Notes under the pieces: model-generated
What the model saw: only the letters and a program-made list of their open reading frames with translations
Database searches by the model: none
Told to the model about the DNA's origin: nothing
DNA from: Methanosarcina sp.
GTDB taxonomy: Archaea > Halobacteriota > Methanosarcinia > Methanosarcinales > Methanosarcinaceae
Assembly: GCF_028693135.1 (NCBI RefSeq)
Contig: NZ_JAQUVZ010000002.1
Coordinates: 1 to 64,000, forward strand
Direction of reading: 5' to 3'
DNA length: 64,000 nucleotides
Translations under genes and position numbers: made by a program
In this document: positions 51,468-60,727 of the stretch, piece after piece
How positions within the stretch are numbered: the first letter of the stretch is position 1
How the letters are laid out: each line of letters starts with the position of its first letter

Positions 51468-52064
51468 TAAAAATCACTCCTATTTATCAAAGTCCATGTT
51501 CCTTCCCTTTAAAAGGTCGCCAATTTGTCCTTTATGGAGCAGGGAAGGGGAGTACTGGTTCGCCTTCTCACCTGGAGAACCGTAATAGCACTCGAATCTG
51601 CTCTCCATCATGGCCTGGACTGATGTATCTTTAAATTATTCCGGATATGCTCCGAAAGTACTCTCTCAGCCCGTGGACATCTCTTCAGCTTATTGTCTAT
51701 CTCTGTTACGGGTCATTTTGTTGGTCGCCTTTTATCTGGCTGACGGCAGGCTCAGGCCCATTTTGGTGGCGCAGGGAGAGAAAAACGAAAGATTCCCTCC
51801 TCCGGGCTCTGGAATAGATCAACAGTTAATCAGACACCATCAATGATTTTCCCCGACAGCTATTAAAGTTTTGTTCCGGGACAGGGTTTCTAAAAGTAGC
51901 ACGTAAACATTGCGTGAAAAAAACGAAAATGCTAAAAAACAAAAATGCTTGAGGATATAATATTTCAGGTATGGATTTCCCGGCAGCGAGTCAATAGTTC
52001 GCAGACACGGATTGTTTTTTCAAGACGTGCAGCTATTTAATAAATCAATCATAATCAAATATAC
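51468..52064. other. Gene-free gap
   Basis: The 78-residue plus-strand frame at 51610 looks like chance. An AT-rich stretch near 52028-52058 (tatttaataaatcaatcata) probably holds the promoter of the debranching enzyme gene. Otherwise nothing recognised. Confidence 0.35.
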
Positions 52065-54062
52065 ATGAGTGGGGGCAGACTTGGAACAGATTTTCTTTCA
52101 ACATATGACGAGGGAATAAAAAGAGAATGGATTATAGGCAACGGGCTTGGAGGATATGCTTCTTCTACAGTCATCGGGGCAGGAACAAGGACTTATCACG
52201 GGTTGCTTGTAGCAGCTCCGGAGAATTCTCCCGGGAGGCTTTTGCTGCTTTCTTCCCTTGATGAAGAAATCTCAATCGAGGAAGAAGTCTATCGACTTGC
52301 GACCCACAAATATCCGGACAATATTTGTCCTGAGGGCTTCAATTACCTTTCCGAATTCATTCATAGCCCATTTCCTCTCTGGGTTTACCAGTCAGGCGAT
52401 TTTACCGTAAAGAAAAAAGTCTTCATGGTTCATAATAATAACACAACTTTCGTTCTTTATGATATTACATCCAGGAAAGAGGGTACATCCAGAAAAGAAG
52501 GAGCTTTGATAAGAATTTATCCTCTGGTAAGCTCAAGAGACTTTAATCTCACTGCTCGCTCCGGATACCTTTCCTTCTTCCAGAAAGCCGGTCCTGCGGG
52601 AGTGGAACTGGCAAGCTCCAATGGTTTTACGTTCTCGCTTTCATCCAATCTCCAGTACCATACCGAACCAAAGTGGTACTATAACCTGGAGTATGAAGCT
52701 GAGAAGAACCGGGGACTTAACTTTCAGGAGGATATCTTTAATCCGGGTTATTTTGAAAGCAAACTCGAACCGGGGACTTCCCGTTTTTTTATTGCTGCTT
52801 CAACCGCCGATATTTCGTCTCTAACTCTCGAGCAGGTTGATAAACTCTATACAAGGGAAGCAAATCGGCAGAACCTTCTGGCTCTTGATTCGAAGCTTAC
52901 TGAGCCCTTTGCTCTCAAGCTTCTCAAGGCAACTGACCCTTTTGTAGTGAAAAACCACTCTACAGGTGAAAAAACAGTTATTGCAGGATATCACTGGTAC
53001 TCGGATTGGGGAAGGGATGCCATGATTTCTCTACCGGGCCTGTTTTTAATTCCTTATCGTTTTGATGAGGCAAAGTCTGCTCTCAACAATTTTGCCCGGT
53101 ATTGTCGGAGAGGCTTGATTCCCAATACTTTCCCGGCTTTTGGAGGAGATCCGGTTTACAATACGGTGGACGCTTCTCTCTGGTTTATTCATGCTCTGGA
53201 CCGCTATTTCGCATATACGAAAGACTTCCTTTTCCTTTCGGACATCTGGGATACTGTAGGCAGTATTATAGACAATTATTGCAAAGGCACGGATTTTGGA
53301 ATCGGCATGGATTCAGATTATCTTATTCGCCAGGGACCTCAGCTAACCTGGATGGATGCTAAAGTCGGGGAATGGGCAGTGACCCCCAGAGCAGGTAAAG
53401 CCTGTGAGATAAATGCTCTCTGGTATAACGCCCTGAAAACTGCCTCCTATATGGGTACTCTTCTCGGCGAAGATATTTCCCCATATGAGACTCTTGCAGC
53501 CGGGGTAGCTGATAATTTTGAGAATGTTTTCTGGAACCCGGAAACTAACTGTCTCTTTGACCTCATATGTCAGGATGAGGCAGGAAGCCAGGTTAAAGAC
53601 CCTGCAATCCGCCCCAATCAAATCTTTGCTGTTTCACTCCTCTATACCATGCTTTCTCCTGAGAAAGAAAAGGCTATTGTAGACAGAGTTGCAAAAGATC
53701 TTTTGACTCCCTTCGGGCTCAAAACTCTATCGAGTGATCACCCATTATATGTAGGACAGTATCGTGGAGACGCCCTTACCAGAGATACGGCCTACCACAA
53801 CGGGACGGTCTGGCCCTGGCTCCTCGGAGCCTTTGTCAAAGCGTACCTGAAAGTCAATAATTCTTCGAAAACCAGTCTTGAAGACATGCGGACCCTTCTT
53901 GAGGGATTTGACGCGCACCTTGAAACCGCAGGTATCGGCACAATTTCGGAAGTGTTTGATGGGGACTACCCTCACTCTCCAGGGGGTGCTATTGCCCAGG
54001 CTTGGAGCGTTGCAGAAATTCTCAGGGCATACGTAGAGGATGTGCTCGGAATCAAGCCTTGA
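52065..54062 (+). CDS. Glycogen debranching enzyme (GH133 type)
   Basis: 665 residues. The N-terminal domain (about 15-225) carries EWIIGNGLGGYASSTVIGAGTRTYHGLLV, the GDE_N signature. The C-terminal (alpha/alpha)6 barrel (about 280-655) has YHWYSDWGRDAMISLPGLFL, YNTVDASLWFIHALDRY and NGTVWPWLLGAFVKAYL. It cleaves alpha-1,6 branches of storage glycogen (amylo-alpha-1,6-glucosidase). A short in-frame duplication TSRKEG-TSRKEG lies near 140-151. ATG start with no strong ribosome-binding site. No other glycogen genes lie within the window. Confidence 0.93.
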   Translation: MSGGRLGTDFLSTYDEGIKREWIIGNGLGGYASSTVIGAGTRTYHGLLVAAPENSPGRLLLLSSLDEEISIEEEVYRLATHKYPDNICPEGFNYLSEFIHSPFPLWVYQSGDFTVKKKVFMVHNNNTTFVLYDITSRKEGTSRKEGALIRIYPLVSSRDFNLTARSGYLSFFQKAGPAGVELASSNGFTFSLSSNLQYHTEPKWYYNLEYEAEKNRGLNFQEDIFNPGYFESKLEPGTSRFFIAASTADISSLTLEQVDKLYTREANRQNLLALDSKLTEPFALKLLKATDPFVVKNHSTGEKTVIAGYHWYSDWGRDAMISLPGLFLIPYRFDEAKSALNNFARYCRRGLIPNTFPAFGGDPVYNTVDASLWFIHALDRYFAYTKDFLFLSDIWDTVGSIIDNYCKGTDFGIGMDSDYLIRQGPQLTWMDAKVGEWAVTPRAGKACEINALWYNALKTASYMGTLLGEDISPYETLAAGVADNFENVFWNPETNCLFDLICQDEAGSQVKDPAIRPNQIFAVSLLYTMLSPEKEKAIVDRVAKDLLTPFGLKTLSSDHPLYVGQYRGDALTRDTAYHNGTVWPWLLGAFVKAYLKVNNSSKTSLEDMRTLLEGFDAHLETAGIGTISEVFDGDYPHSPGGAIAQAWSVAEILRAYVEDVLGIKP

Positions 54063-54316
54063 AAAAGGAATTGTGTATACAGCCTTTGATGAGGAACTAC
54101 AGCGTCCATAAAGTGTCCTGAAGAATACTGCAGATTTTTTGAAGGAAACATGAAAAGGTCTACTGATCAAAAAAAAGGGTAAATATAAACTGGATAGTGG
54201 GATTATTTGCTGAAAACCGTAAACAAAAGAATAACCCTCTAATTCTATCAAACAGGCTGAAAGAGTTTTATCATTCTCGGAATTTGAAATTCAGAGGCAC
54301 AGTTTAGAGTTTTAGG

Positions 54317-54370
54317 ATCATATCGTGCAGATCATATCGTACAGATCATATCGTGCAGATCATCTCAGAC
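54317..54370. repeat. 14-bp tandem repeat
   Basis: atcatatcgtgcag is present three times (54317, 54331, 54345) plus a degenerate fourth copy, in the gap before the first HTH gene. Confidence 0.9.
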
Positions 54371-54497
54371 ATCAAACATTTATAAAATGTGTATCCTTGC
54401 CTGGGAACTCAAATTAGATACATTATCAATAGAACAGAGCATCCAAATAGAAAGAGAAATTTTTATAGATCAGCGAATCTATCCAATAAGGCAACAC

Positions 54498-54504
54498 GTT
54501 TATA
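54498..54504 (+). promoter_or_regulatory. TATA-like box of HTH copy 1
   Basis: TTTATAA, with the matching TATATAA at 56371 in copy 2. The following 55 bp to the start codon are nearly identical in both copies, including agttattggaactagaatca, so promoter and leader were duplicated with the gene. Confidence 0.45.
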
Positions 54505-54558
54505 ACCGCAGGTAGTTATTGGAACTAGAATCACTTATAGAGAATAGCCACCTCTGGG

Positions 54559-54849
54559 ATGATATCAATGGATTCAATGGAAAAAATATTTGGAAAAACC
54601 GCACAGATGACAGTCCTTAAAAACCTGATTGAAAACCAGAACGAACCAACCTACCTTTCAGGAATAGCTCAAGAAACCGGATTGTCTAACTCCAGCGTAT
54701 CAAGGGTTATCACACCTTTGATCGAGTCAGGCGTTATCCTGGAAAAACCCCTCGGAAAGCAAATCCGAACTTTCCAGTTGAACATGGAAAGCGAGGCAAC
54801 AAATGTGATAATAGAGTTTTACAACAAAATCAACCAGTTAATAGATTAA
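54559..54849 (+). CDS. Winged-helix transcription regulator, copy 1
   Basis: 96 residues. MEKIFGKTAQMTVLKNLIENQ gives helix 1, and YLSGIAQETGLSNSSVSRVITPLIESG is the recognition helix-turn-helix. GVILEKPLGKQIRTFQLN forms the wing, and a C-terminal helix likely dimerises. MarR/ArsR-like in form; ligand and target unknown. It is about 90% identical to the copy at 56431. ATG 54559 or 54568 could start it. The pair probably bind the same operator. Confidence 0.85.
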   Translation: MISMDSMEKIFGKTAQMTVLKNLIENQNEPTYLSGIAQETGLSNSSVSRVITPLIESGVILEKPLGKQIRTFQLNMESEATNVIIEFYNKINQLID

Positions 54850-55206
54850 GTCTGAATAATAAGAAGCATGGAAAGTTGAAATTCGAGATCAGACAGATTT
54901 ACTGATTCTACGGATCTTTCTTTCCAGGCTTTCCATAGATATAGGACTTAAGCATTTTAGGTTCAGAATGTCTATTTATTACTTTTTTATGTTATGGACT
55001 GATCCCGAAACTTAAAATTAGTTTCTTTGGACTTCGTGATTTGAGTCAACAATGCTTTTGCAAAAATGTTTGCCCTGATGAAAGGACGACGGTCAGAAAT
55101 TGCCCGGGGATAGATATGCAAAGGTATTAATTGAAGAAGTATGAGTAATAATATGTGGGTAATATAATTATTATAAGCCCCTTGATAAAACCATGAGGTA
55201 ATAATT

Positions 55207-55359
55207 ATGTGTAGTGTTGGAGACTCGTTTGATATCGATATGGAAGGAAAATTGCCTTTTAAACAATATGTATGCAAGGAATGCGGAAATAAATTCAAAG
55301 GTATTGGCAAGAATGTGAAATGTCCTTCCTGCCAGTCCACAAATGTAGTAGAATCCTAA
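55207..55359 (+). CDS. Small zinc-ribbon protein
   Basis: 50 residues, below usual ORF cut-offs. After an acidic start (MCSVGDSFDIDMEGKLPF), YVCKECGNKF and VKCPSCQSTNVV make a CxxC...CxxC zinc ribbon like those in small regulatory or rubrerythrin-type proteins. GAGGTAATAATT directly before the ATG is a good ribosome-binding site. It lies between HTH copy 1 and an unknown 161-residue gene, inside the duplicated block but absent from the second copy. Confidence 0.7.
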   Translation: MCSVGDSFDIDMEGKLPFKQYVCKECGNKFKGIGKNVKCPSCQSTNVVES

Positions 55360-55400
55360 AATATAGCAGAATCCTAAAATGTAGCAGAATCCTGATAATC
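55344..55400. repeat. 17-18 bp tandem repeat at the zinc-ribbon stop
   Basis: About three copies of tag(c/t)agaatcctaaaat overlapping the stop of the zinc-ribbon gene. Confidence 0.75.
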
Positions 55401-55430
55401 AACTGAATTTTTTAGAGACTTATTTTTAAC

Positions 55431-55916
55431 ATGAAAAAATCGTCATCTTCCAAAGAAATTTCACTGAAGGAAAGTGAAATGCTTCTCCTGCGAGGCACGG
55501 CAGGAACGGTGGCTATTGTGAAAGTAGGTCCGCGTGGGCAATTCTTTCTGGAAACTGAAAACGAAGAGATTGTACTCGGGCTGGAACCCCAGGACCTGAT
55601 TGTTGCTTCTGCACTTTCGGGGGATGAGAGAACTGAGAAAGGGCTTAAATGCGTTCTCTTCATGATCCGGGAAATCAGGTCTCCATTGATAGTTCTTCCA
55701 AAGAACCATCCTGCATCACCAAGGCTTCCAATCGTAGTGTCAGCTGGTAATAGGACGGTTTTGAGCTGCAATATCACACCTGGCACGCACCCAAATCAAG
55801 ACGTACTATGCGGTTCAAATGAATTTGATAGTCTGGAGATAACAGGAACACTGGAGGGCGTACAAATTGAAAATATGCCACAGTGTGAGGTATTAAAGGT
55901 TGACTTTGATATCTGA
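55431..55916 (+). CDS. Hypothetical protein, archaeal
   Basis: 161 residues, no family recognised. Mostly beta: LLRGTAGTVAIVKVGPRGQFFLE, then EEIVLGLEPQDLIVASAL, and a later LSCNITPGTHPNQDVLCGSNEFDSLEI. Two cysteines and no membrane segment or signal peptide. ATG start in an AT-rich leader. Possibly co-transcribed with the zinc-ribbon gene 71 bp upstream. It ends immediately before a decayed acylphosphatase fragment. Confidence 0.7.
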   Translation: MKKSSSSKEISLKESEMLLLRGTAGTVAIVKVGPRGQFFLETENEEIVLGLEPQDLIVASALSGDERTEKGLKCVLFMIREIRSPLIVLPKNHPASPRLPIVVSAGNRTVLSCNITPGTHPNQDVLCGSNEFDSLEITGTLEGVQIENMPQCEVLKVDFDI

Positions 55917-55929
55917 CCAGCACATCTCT

Positions 55930-56018
55930 AAAGGGTACCGGGCGTGGATCTTTGAAGGTTTGTAAGAAATGCTGCCGAGAGCTTTGAGGCGGACTGTAAT
56001 CCTGTAAACCTGAGGGAC
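55930..56018 (+). pseudogene. Acylphosphatase fragment, decayed copy
   Basis: In one frame the DNA reads VPGVDL-stop-RFVRNAAESF then ADCNPVNLR, which lines up with VQGVGFRRFARNAAERF and VDCNPINLR of the intact acylphosphatase at 57458. A TGA replaces the first Arg of the active-site loop, and both ends of the gene are missing. It is a clear pseudogene within the duplicated block. Confidence 0.85.
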
Positions 56019-56029
56019 AGAAACTAGAT

Positions 56030-56200
56030 ATGACGGAAGGAAAGGTAGCATACGAGTTCCAGAAGGGCAAAAACACGATGCCAAAAATTTGCAGAGATGT
56101 CCTGACGATAATTCGAATAAAATATTTTTCCTTAAACAATAATCCACTTTTCGACCCCCTGCCGACGGGGGCAAATAATTCCCATATATTGGCCATTTAA
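56030..56200 (+). CDS. Possible 56-residue ORF
   Basis: MTEGKVAYEFQKGKNTMPKI is followed by CRDVLTIIRIKYFS and a loop-rich end. Composition is protein-like but no ribosome-binding site or family is evident. It may be a fragment of a gene brought along with the acylphosphatase relic. Confidence 0.25.
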   Translation: MTEGKVAYEFQKGKNTMPKICRDVLTIIRIKYFSLNNNPLFDPLPTGANNSHILAI

Positions 56201-56430
56201 TAAATATTATCATAACTAATTGGCACATTTGTACCATGAATTTGTACATAAATGCTAGACTTCGAAATATGAGTAGTAACTCAAAGTATCACACATTATT
56301 GGTAGAACAGAGCATCCAAATATTGCGAGGATTTTGTACAGATATATAATCTGTCCAATAAGGCAACAAGTATATAACCGCAAGTAGTTATTGGAACTAG
56401 AATCACTTATAGAGAATAGCCACCTCTGGG

Positions 56431-56721
56431 ATGATATCAATGGATTCAATGGAAAAGATATTTGGAAAAACCGCACAGATGACCGTCCTTAAAAACCTGA
56501 TCGAAAACCAGAACGAACCAACCTACCTTTCAGGAATAGCCGAAGCAACAGGGTTGTCTCACTCCAGCGTATCAAGGGTCATCACACCCCTGGTCGAGTC
56601 AGGCGTTATCCTGGAAAAACCTCTCGGAAAGCAAATCCGAACTTTCCAGTTGAACATGGAAAGCGAAGCAGCAAAATTAATAGTAGAATTTTACAACAAA
56701 ATCAACCAGATATTAGATTAA
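56431..56721 (+). CDS. Winged-helix transcription regulator, copy 2
   Basis: 96 residues, differing from the copy at 54559 at only about ten positions, e.g. AEATGLSHSSVSR versus AQETGLSNSSVSR. Several changes fall in or next to the helix-turn-helix, so DNA specificity may be slightly different. Leader and promoter are also duplicated. The downstream DNA (to about 56895) is alignable with that after copy 1, which shows a segmental duplication rather than independent acquisition. Confidence 0.85.
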   Translation: MISMDSMEKIFGKTAQMTVLKNLIENQNEPTYLSGIAEATGLSHSSVSRVITPLVESGVILEKPLGKQIRTFQLNMESEAAKLIVEFYNKINQILD

Positions 56722-56896
56722 GCCTGAATAATAAGGTCACGGGAAGTTGAAAGTCTAAATTAGTCAGACTTTCAGATCTTTTTTCCAGGCTTTAGATAGA
56801 TATCGGACTTACATAGTGTAGGTTCTGAATATCTTTTTATTGCTTTTTTACGTTACGAGTTGATTCCAGGATTTAAAAATTGGGCTTTGAATCTCG

Positions 56897-56976
56897 TATC
56901 GCGTCAATCATCAAAGATTTAACTATTCTGAGTAGTTGGGATCGATTTTATACGTCATTTTGCTGTTGACGCGACA
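56897..56976. mobile_element. 80-bp MITE-like element, copy 2
   Basis: Inverted ends TATCGCGTCAA / TTGACGCGACA (9 bp perfect core), homologous along its length to 17389-17468. It lies in a 736-bp gene-free gap before the acylphosphatase gene. Confidence 0.7.
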
Positions 56977-57457
56977 CTCTTATTTTGAGTGGTTACTCGA
57001 GTTTCTGATCATGAAGCCCACTTTCCACAGCATTTTTTCAAAAATTAATATTATCTCTGATAGCGTTTTTAAAATACCATCAAATAATAAAGAATTAAAC
57101 TGAAACTTGATGAAAACCGAATGCTATCGTTTTTGGTCTTTAAACCATCATCTGGCCGTTTCAACTTCGGCACAGAAATCCAGGAAATTCACGTTCGATT
57201 GAAAATCGATAGCGGAAAAAATAATGAATCTCCCAAAAACCCTGCAAAAAGTGAGTTTTAGATCCAATTTTTCCTAAGAAAAAGGAAAAATTGTGTAACC
57301 TTAACGAGGTTACCTGAACAGTTATTATTATTCCTTATATTTGGCGCCTTTTTCTCTGATCCCGGAAACCGCCAACCGTCTAATTTTGCCAGCAGAACTA
57401 ACCATAAATATATATCATTGTTCTCCAAAATAGCCAATTGTGACCTCTGGAGAAACT

Positions 57458-57718
57458 GTGCGGGCGGAAATAATTGTATCAGGACGGGTACAGGGCGTGG
57501 GTTTTCGAAGGTTTGCAAGAAATGCTGCCGAGCGCTTTGGGGTGGACTGCAACCCTATAAACCTCAGGAATGGTAGTGTTTTGGTTCTCGCTGAAGGCAG
57601 GCGGGAAGCTCTCGAACTCCTGATAACCGAACTTCGGAAAGGGCCGACTTTTGCTCACGTAGAAGACGTTGATGCCACCTTTAAAGAAGCCCTGGGAAAT
57701 GTGTACGATCTTTCTTGA
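57458..57718 (+). CDS. acyP: Acylphosphatase
   Basis: 86 residues. The active-site loop GRVQGVGFRRFARNAAE (Arg) and the NLRNGSVLVLAEG strand (catalytic Asn) are intact. The enzyme hydrolyses carboxyl-phosphate bonds such as acetyl phosphate and carbamoyl phosphate. Of two GTG candidates, 57458 is preferred because TCTGGAG lies 5-6 nt before it; GTG 57440 would add six residues. It is the parental or sister copy of the fragment at 55930. Confidence 0.93.
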   Translation: MRAEIIVSGRVQGVGFRRFARNAAERFGVDCNPINLRNGSVLVLAEGRREALELLITELRKGPTFAHVEDVDATFKEALGNVYDLS

Positions 57719-57814
57719 GATAAAAACGATCTTTTTTGAAGCTATCTTTTTTGAATCAAGTGACCTATGAGACCTTTTTGAATCTTCATAACCTGTTATT
57801 TTTGCCCTGTTCAC

Positions 57815-58819
57815 TCAAATCTTTTTTTCAGTTAAGTTAGAATGTTTTCTAAGGCAGATTTCATGTTTTTCTGAATTTACGGGATGCTCCAGGATTTCCC
57901 CGTCCTCGGGGTTTCCTTCGGGTTCACGTACATAGGGCTCGGCTTTTACAAGGACATAGGTATAAGGTCCGAAGGCTTTTTTCAGGTTATGTTCCACGTG
58001 GATGGAAATTCGGTTTGCCTCTCCGATGTCCAGAGCATTATCAACTTTAATGCGGACATCCACGGCAATATTATTTCCTATTCTCCGGGTCTTGAGGTTT
58101 GTGAGGGATTTTACTCCTTCGGTTTTCCGGATAATCTGCCTGATCTCACCTTCTGTTTCGTTATCAAGAGAAGCTTCTATAAGTTCGTTTATGCTGCTGT
58201 GGAATATCTTCAGGGCAACTTTAAAGATGATAATACTCAGAAAAACCGCCATCAGAGGGTCGAGCACAACCCATTTACCTCCCAGGAAGATTGCAGCTCC
58301 GAGCCCGGTCATTGTACCGAGCGAGGAAAAAGCATCAGAACGGTGGTGCCAGGCATTCGCAGTTAGAGCCATACTGTTGATTTTCCGGGCTTGCCGGATT
58401 GTATAGTGGTACATGAACTCTTTTGAGATAACGGAAAGCAAAGCTGCATAAAGAGCAATAAGAGAAGGCTGCGCAAGGGTTCCTCCTTCTGCGAACAGCA
58501 GAGTCTTCCGGAGCCCATAAAGCAAAATCTGCCCGGCAACCACAAAAAGCATGAGCCCGACAAGGCTTGCACTGAGGGTTTCAATTTTCCCGTGTCCGTA
58601 GTTGTGGCTTTCATCCATCGGCTTTTTTGCAATCTGAAAGCCAAAGATCACCACAATGTCAGTCAGAAAATCCGAAAGGGAATGGACAGCGTCTGCGACC
58701 ATTGCCGCACTGTTCCCCACAATGCCTGCAAATAACTTAAAAACAGTCAATCCAAGGTTCACAAAGAGCCCGACACCTGTAACCTGGATAGCCTTATCAA
58801 ACCTTTCTTCATATTCCAT
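57815..58819 (-). CDS. Cation diffusion facilitator family transporter
   Basis: 334 residues. Six membrane helices lie within about 10-215, with metal-site motifs HSLSDFLTD (about 46-54) and HRSDAFSS (about 157-164). A cytoplasmic C-terminal domain (about 220-300, ferredoxin-like) includes NIAVDVRIKVDNALDIGEAN. It exports divalent metals (Zn, Fe or Mn) in exchange for protons. The HSLSD/HRSDA pair resembles FieF/MamM-like members. The end is His/charged-rich. ATG start. Convergent with acyP. Confidence 0.93.
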   Translation of the reverse strand: MEYEERFDKAIQVTGVGLFVNLGLTVFKLFAGIVGNSAAMVADAVHSLSDFLTDIVVIFGFQIAKKPMDESHNYGHGKIETLSASLVGLMLFVVAGQILLYGLRKTLLFAEGGTLAQPSLIALYAALLSVISKEFMYHYTIRQARKINSMALTANAWHHRSDAFSSLGTMTGLGAAIFLGGKWVVLDPLMAVFLSIIIFKVALKIFHSSINELIEASLDNETEGEIRQIIRKTEGVKSLTNLKTRRIGNNIAVDVRIKVDNALDIGEANRISIHVEHNLKKAFGPYTYVLVKAEPYVREPEGNPEDGEILEHPVNSEKHEICLRKHSNLTEKKI

Positions 58820-59840
58820 TTTTTAGTCACTTCCTATTCTTCCTGCCCAACCAGCAACGGGGTCTCAGTGTAGCCGAGGAGAAACACTTTCATCGACTTT
58901 TGACCGGAGTTTATAATATCTCATAAAAATCAGGATGTAGCTGTGGATACTATGGATATTATATTATGGATATTATATAGGTCTAACAAAAAATTAACTA
59001 AGTTTAAACCATGTTTATTTCAATTTTAGACTCACTACATCTTGAATTAGACAACATCTTGAATTAGACAACATCTTGGTACTAATACGGTTTCTACCTT
59101 TTTAATAAGACGGAAACCATTATAGAGTGTCCTTTTATAGAGATTACGTGTTATACCCTAAAGTAGGAAATTAGCTATTTTTGTTACACACTCACTTATG
59201 TAATTAGTTATATATTTCATGGTTTTATATTAAAATGCTTTGAATTGTTGGCTTCTCCCTGGTTAATTGCTTGTTATTATTCCAAAATGCCCTTTGTTGG
59301 TATCTCGCGTTCTTTCTTTTCACGCGCCGCGCTCCTCTTGAGCCCACCTGTGTACTGAAGATAAAAACGAAAGCGATAGCTGCGCCGTGGGATCCAATAC
59401 CAAAATATCAACTATGTAGCAGGGGACAACCAATTGTTGCCCAAATTTGTTTATTCACTGTATCAAGTTGGTAACTTACATTCATTTCCCAAATACTTAA
59501 GTAACGCATATAAGATTTAGAAATATTTGCTGTTAAAAATAATATTCAAGCTTGATGTTTTTCTTTGTGATCTGATTACATTATAACTAAGCAATTATTT
59601 TCGACCCACATAAAACAGCGAAGAGCCCTCTGAACCCGAATTTATCTTTAAGTAGTATCCTGCAAAAGATTTTTTATTGTAAGCCTAGTTCCGGGAAGCC
59701 CAACTGGATGAAGCTCCAAAAAAACAATATATGAGAACTATACTCTCCTTATTGCTTAAAGATCTAAAAAGAATTGTTCAATACTGAAAAAAAATAATAA
59801 ACGCTTAATAAATATCCAATAATCTAGAAAATTGACCACC
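58820..59840. other. 1-kb gene-free region with relics
   Basis: No credible gene. It contains a 17-bp tandem repeat catcttgaattagacaa (about 59039-59075). Near 59390-59450 there is a stretch related to window positions 115-175 (gatcc...aatatcaa...tgtagc...ggac). A single MITE end (GCGAAGAGCC at 59618-59627, preceded by cccacataaaaca) is related to the elements at 18452 and 60472. Confidence 0.45.
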
Positions 59841-60245
59841 ATGTTTCTGAAACTCTTTTCCCTTTTTCTGATTATCCCTATTGTTGAGATTTATCTCCTT
59901 ATCAAGATAGGGGGTATAATCGGAGCTACTAACACCATACTTATTATTTTGATTACTGCAAGCCTTGGGGCTTACCTGACAAAAAGCCAGGGCTTTCGGG
60001 TGCTCCGCCAGATCCAGGAGGCAACAGGACAGGGGTATGTGCCGGGAAATGAACTCCTGCACGGGCTCTTTGTATTGATCGGAGGTTTTGCTCTCCTGAC
60101 TCCCGGCTTTCTGACCGATGCCATAGGCTTTTCCATGCTAATTCCCCAGATTCGAGAAATCTATGTGGGGCTAGCAAAAGGCATCATAAAGAAAAAGATA
60201 GAACAGGGCAACTTCCAGATGCAGATGTATACGGATTTCAGGTAA
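59841..60245 (+). CDS. fxsA: FxsA family membrane protein
   Basis: 134 residues. Three to four hydrophobic segments: LKLFSLFLIIPIVEIYLLIKIGG at the N terminus, TNTILIILITASLGAYLT near 28-45 and LLHGLFVLIGGFALLTPGFLTDAIG near 75-100. The EIYLLI and PGFLTD motifs are those of FxsA, a small inner-membrane family (E. coli member modifies F-plasmid exclusion of phage T7). Biological role in archaea is unknown. ATG 59841 is used; a TTG nine bases earlier is also in frame. Confidence 0.92.
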   Translation: MFLKLFSLFLIIPIVEIYLLIKIGGIIGATNTILIILITASLGAYLTKSQGFRVLRQIQEATGQGYVPGNELLHGLFVLIGGFALLTPGFLTDAIGFSMLIPQIREIYVGLAKGIIKKKIEQGNFQMQMYTDFR

Positions 60246-60258
60246 CCCCGAGTTTCGC

Positions 60259-60382
60259 TTCGGGAGCACGAGGTCCTTTTCGCTGCGCTCAAGAAGACTA
60301 AATTACGATTTATCTCAATCCATACAATGTCATTCGCCTTATCATGTCGTTCTTGTAACGCTCGACGCAGGAGAGCGGTCTT
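60259..60382 (+). repeat. Composite dispersed repeat, copy 3
   Basis: ggtccttttcgctgcgctca then agaagacta (60269-60300), and gttcttgtaacgctcgacgc then aggagagcggtctt (60349-60382). Same order and spacing class as 21139-21353; the second block also occurs inverted at 9914-9947. It begins just after the fxsA stop. Confidence 0.75.
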
Positions 60383-60471
60383 ACAAAGAAAAAAGAAGAC
60401 GAAAGAAAGAAGAAACAAGAGTTCAGAACGCTGAATTTAGAACATCATTAAATATTTTCAATTAACGCTCT

Positions 60472-60563
60472 GGCTCTTCGTCATTATCTATGGATAAGAT
60501 GATTTTAAATTCAAGAACGCGTTGTTTTTTCATGAAGAAATTAATACAAAACAACGAAGAGCC
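60472..60563. mobile_element. 92-bp MITE with GGCTCTTCGT ends, copy 2
   Basis: Inverted ends GGCTCTTCGT...ACGAAGAGCC. It aligns in opposite orientation with 18452-18542. Non-coding, located between fxsA and the IS1634-type element. Confidence 0.8.
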
Positions 60564-60727
60564 ACGATTTTCCGACACAATTTTAGATCTCCGCGTAAAA
60601 AAGATCACTTTTTGGGCGTTTCGTATCTTAACCGAATACAAATGAAGTACATTATATCGAGAACGCTGGTACAAACATACACAGTTGTTTGAAGTAATGT
60701 GTTAGCACACGTTTGGTTTTGAAATAG

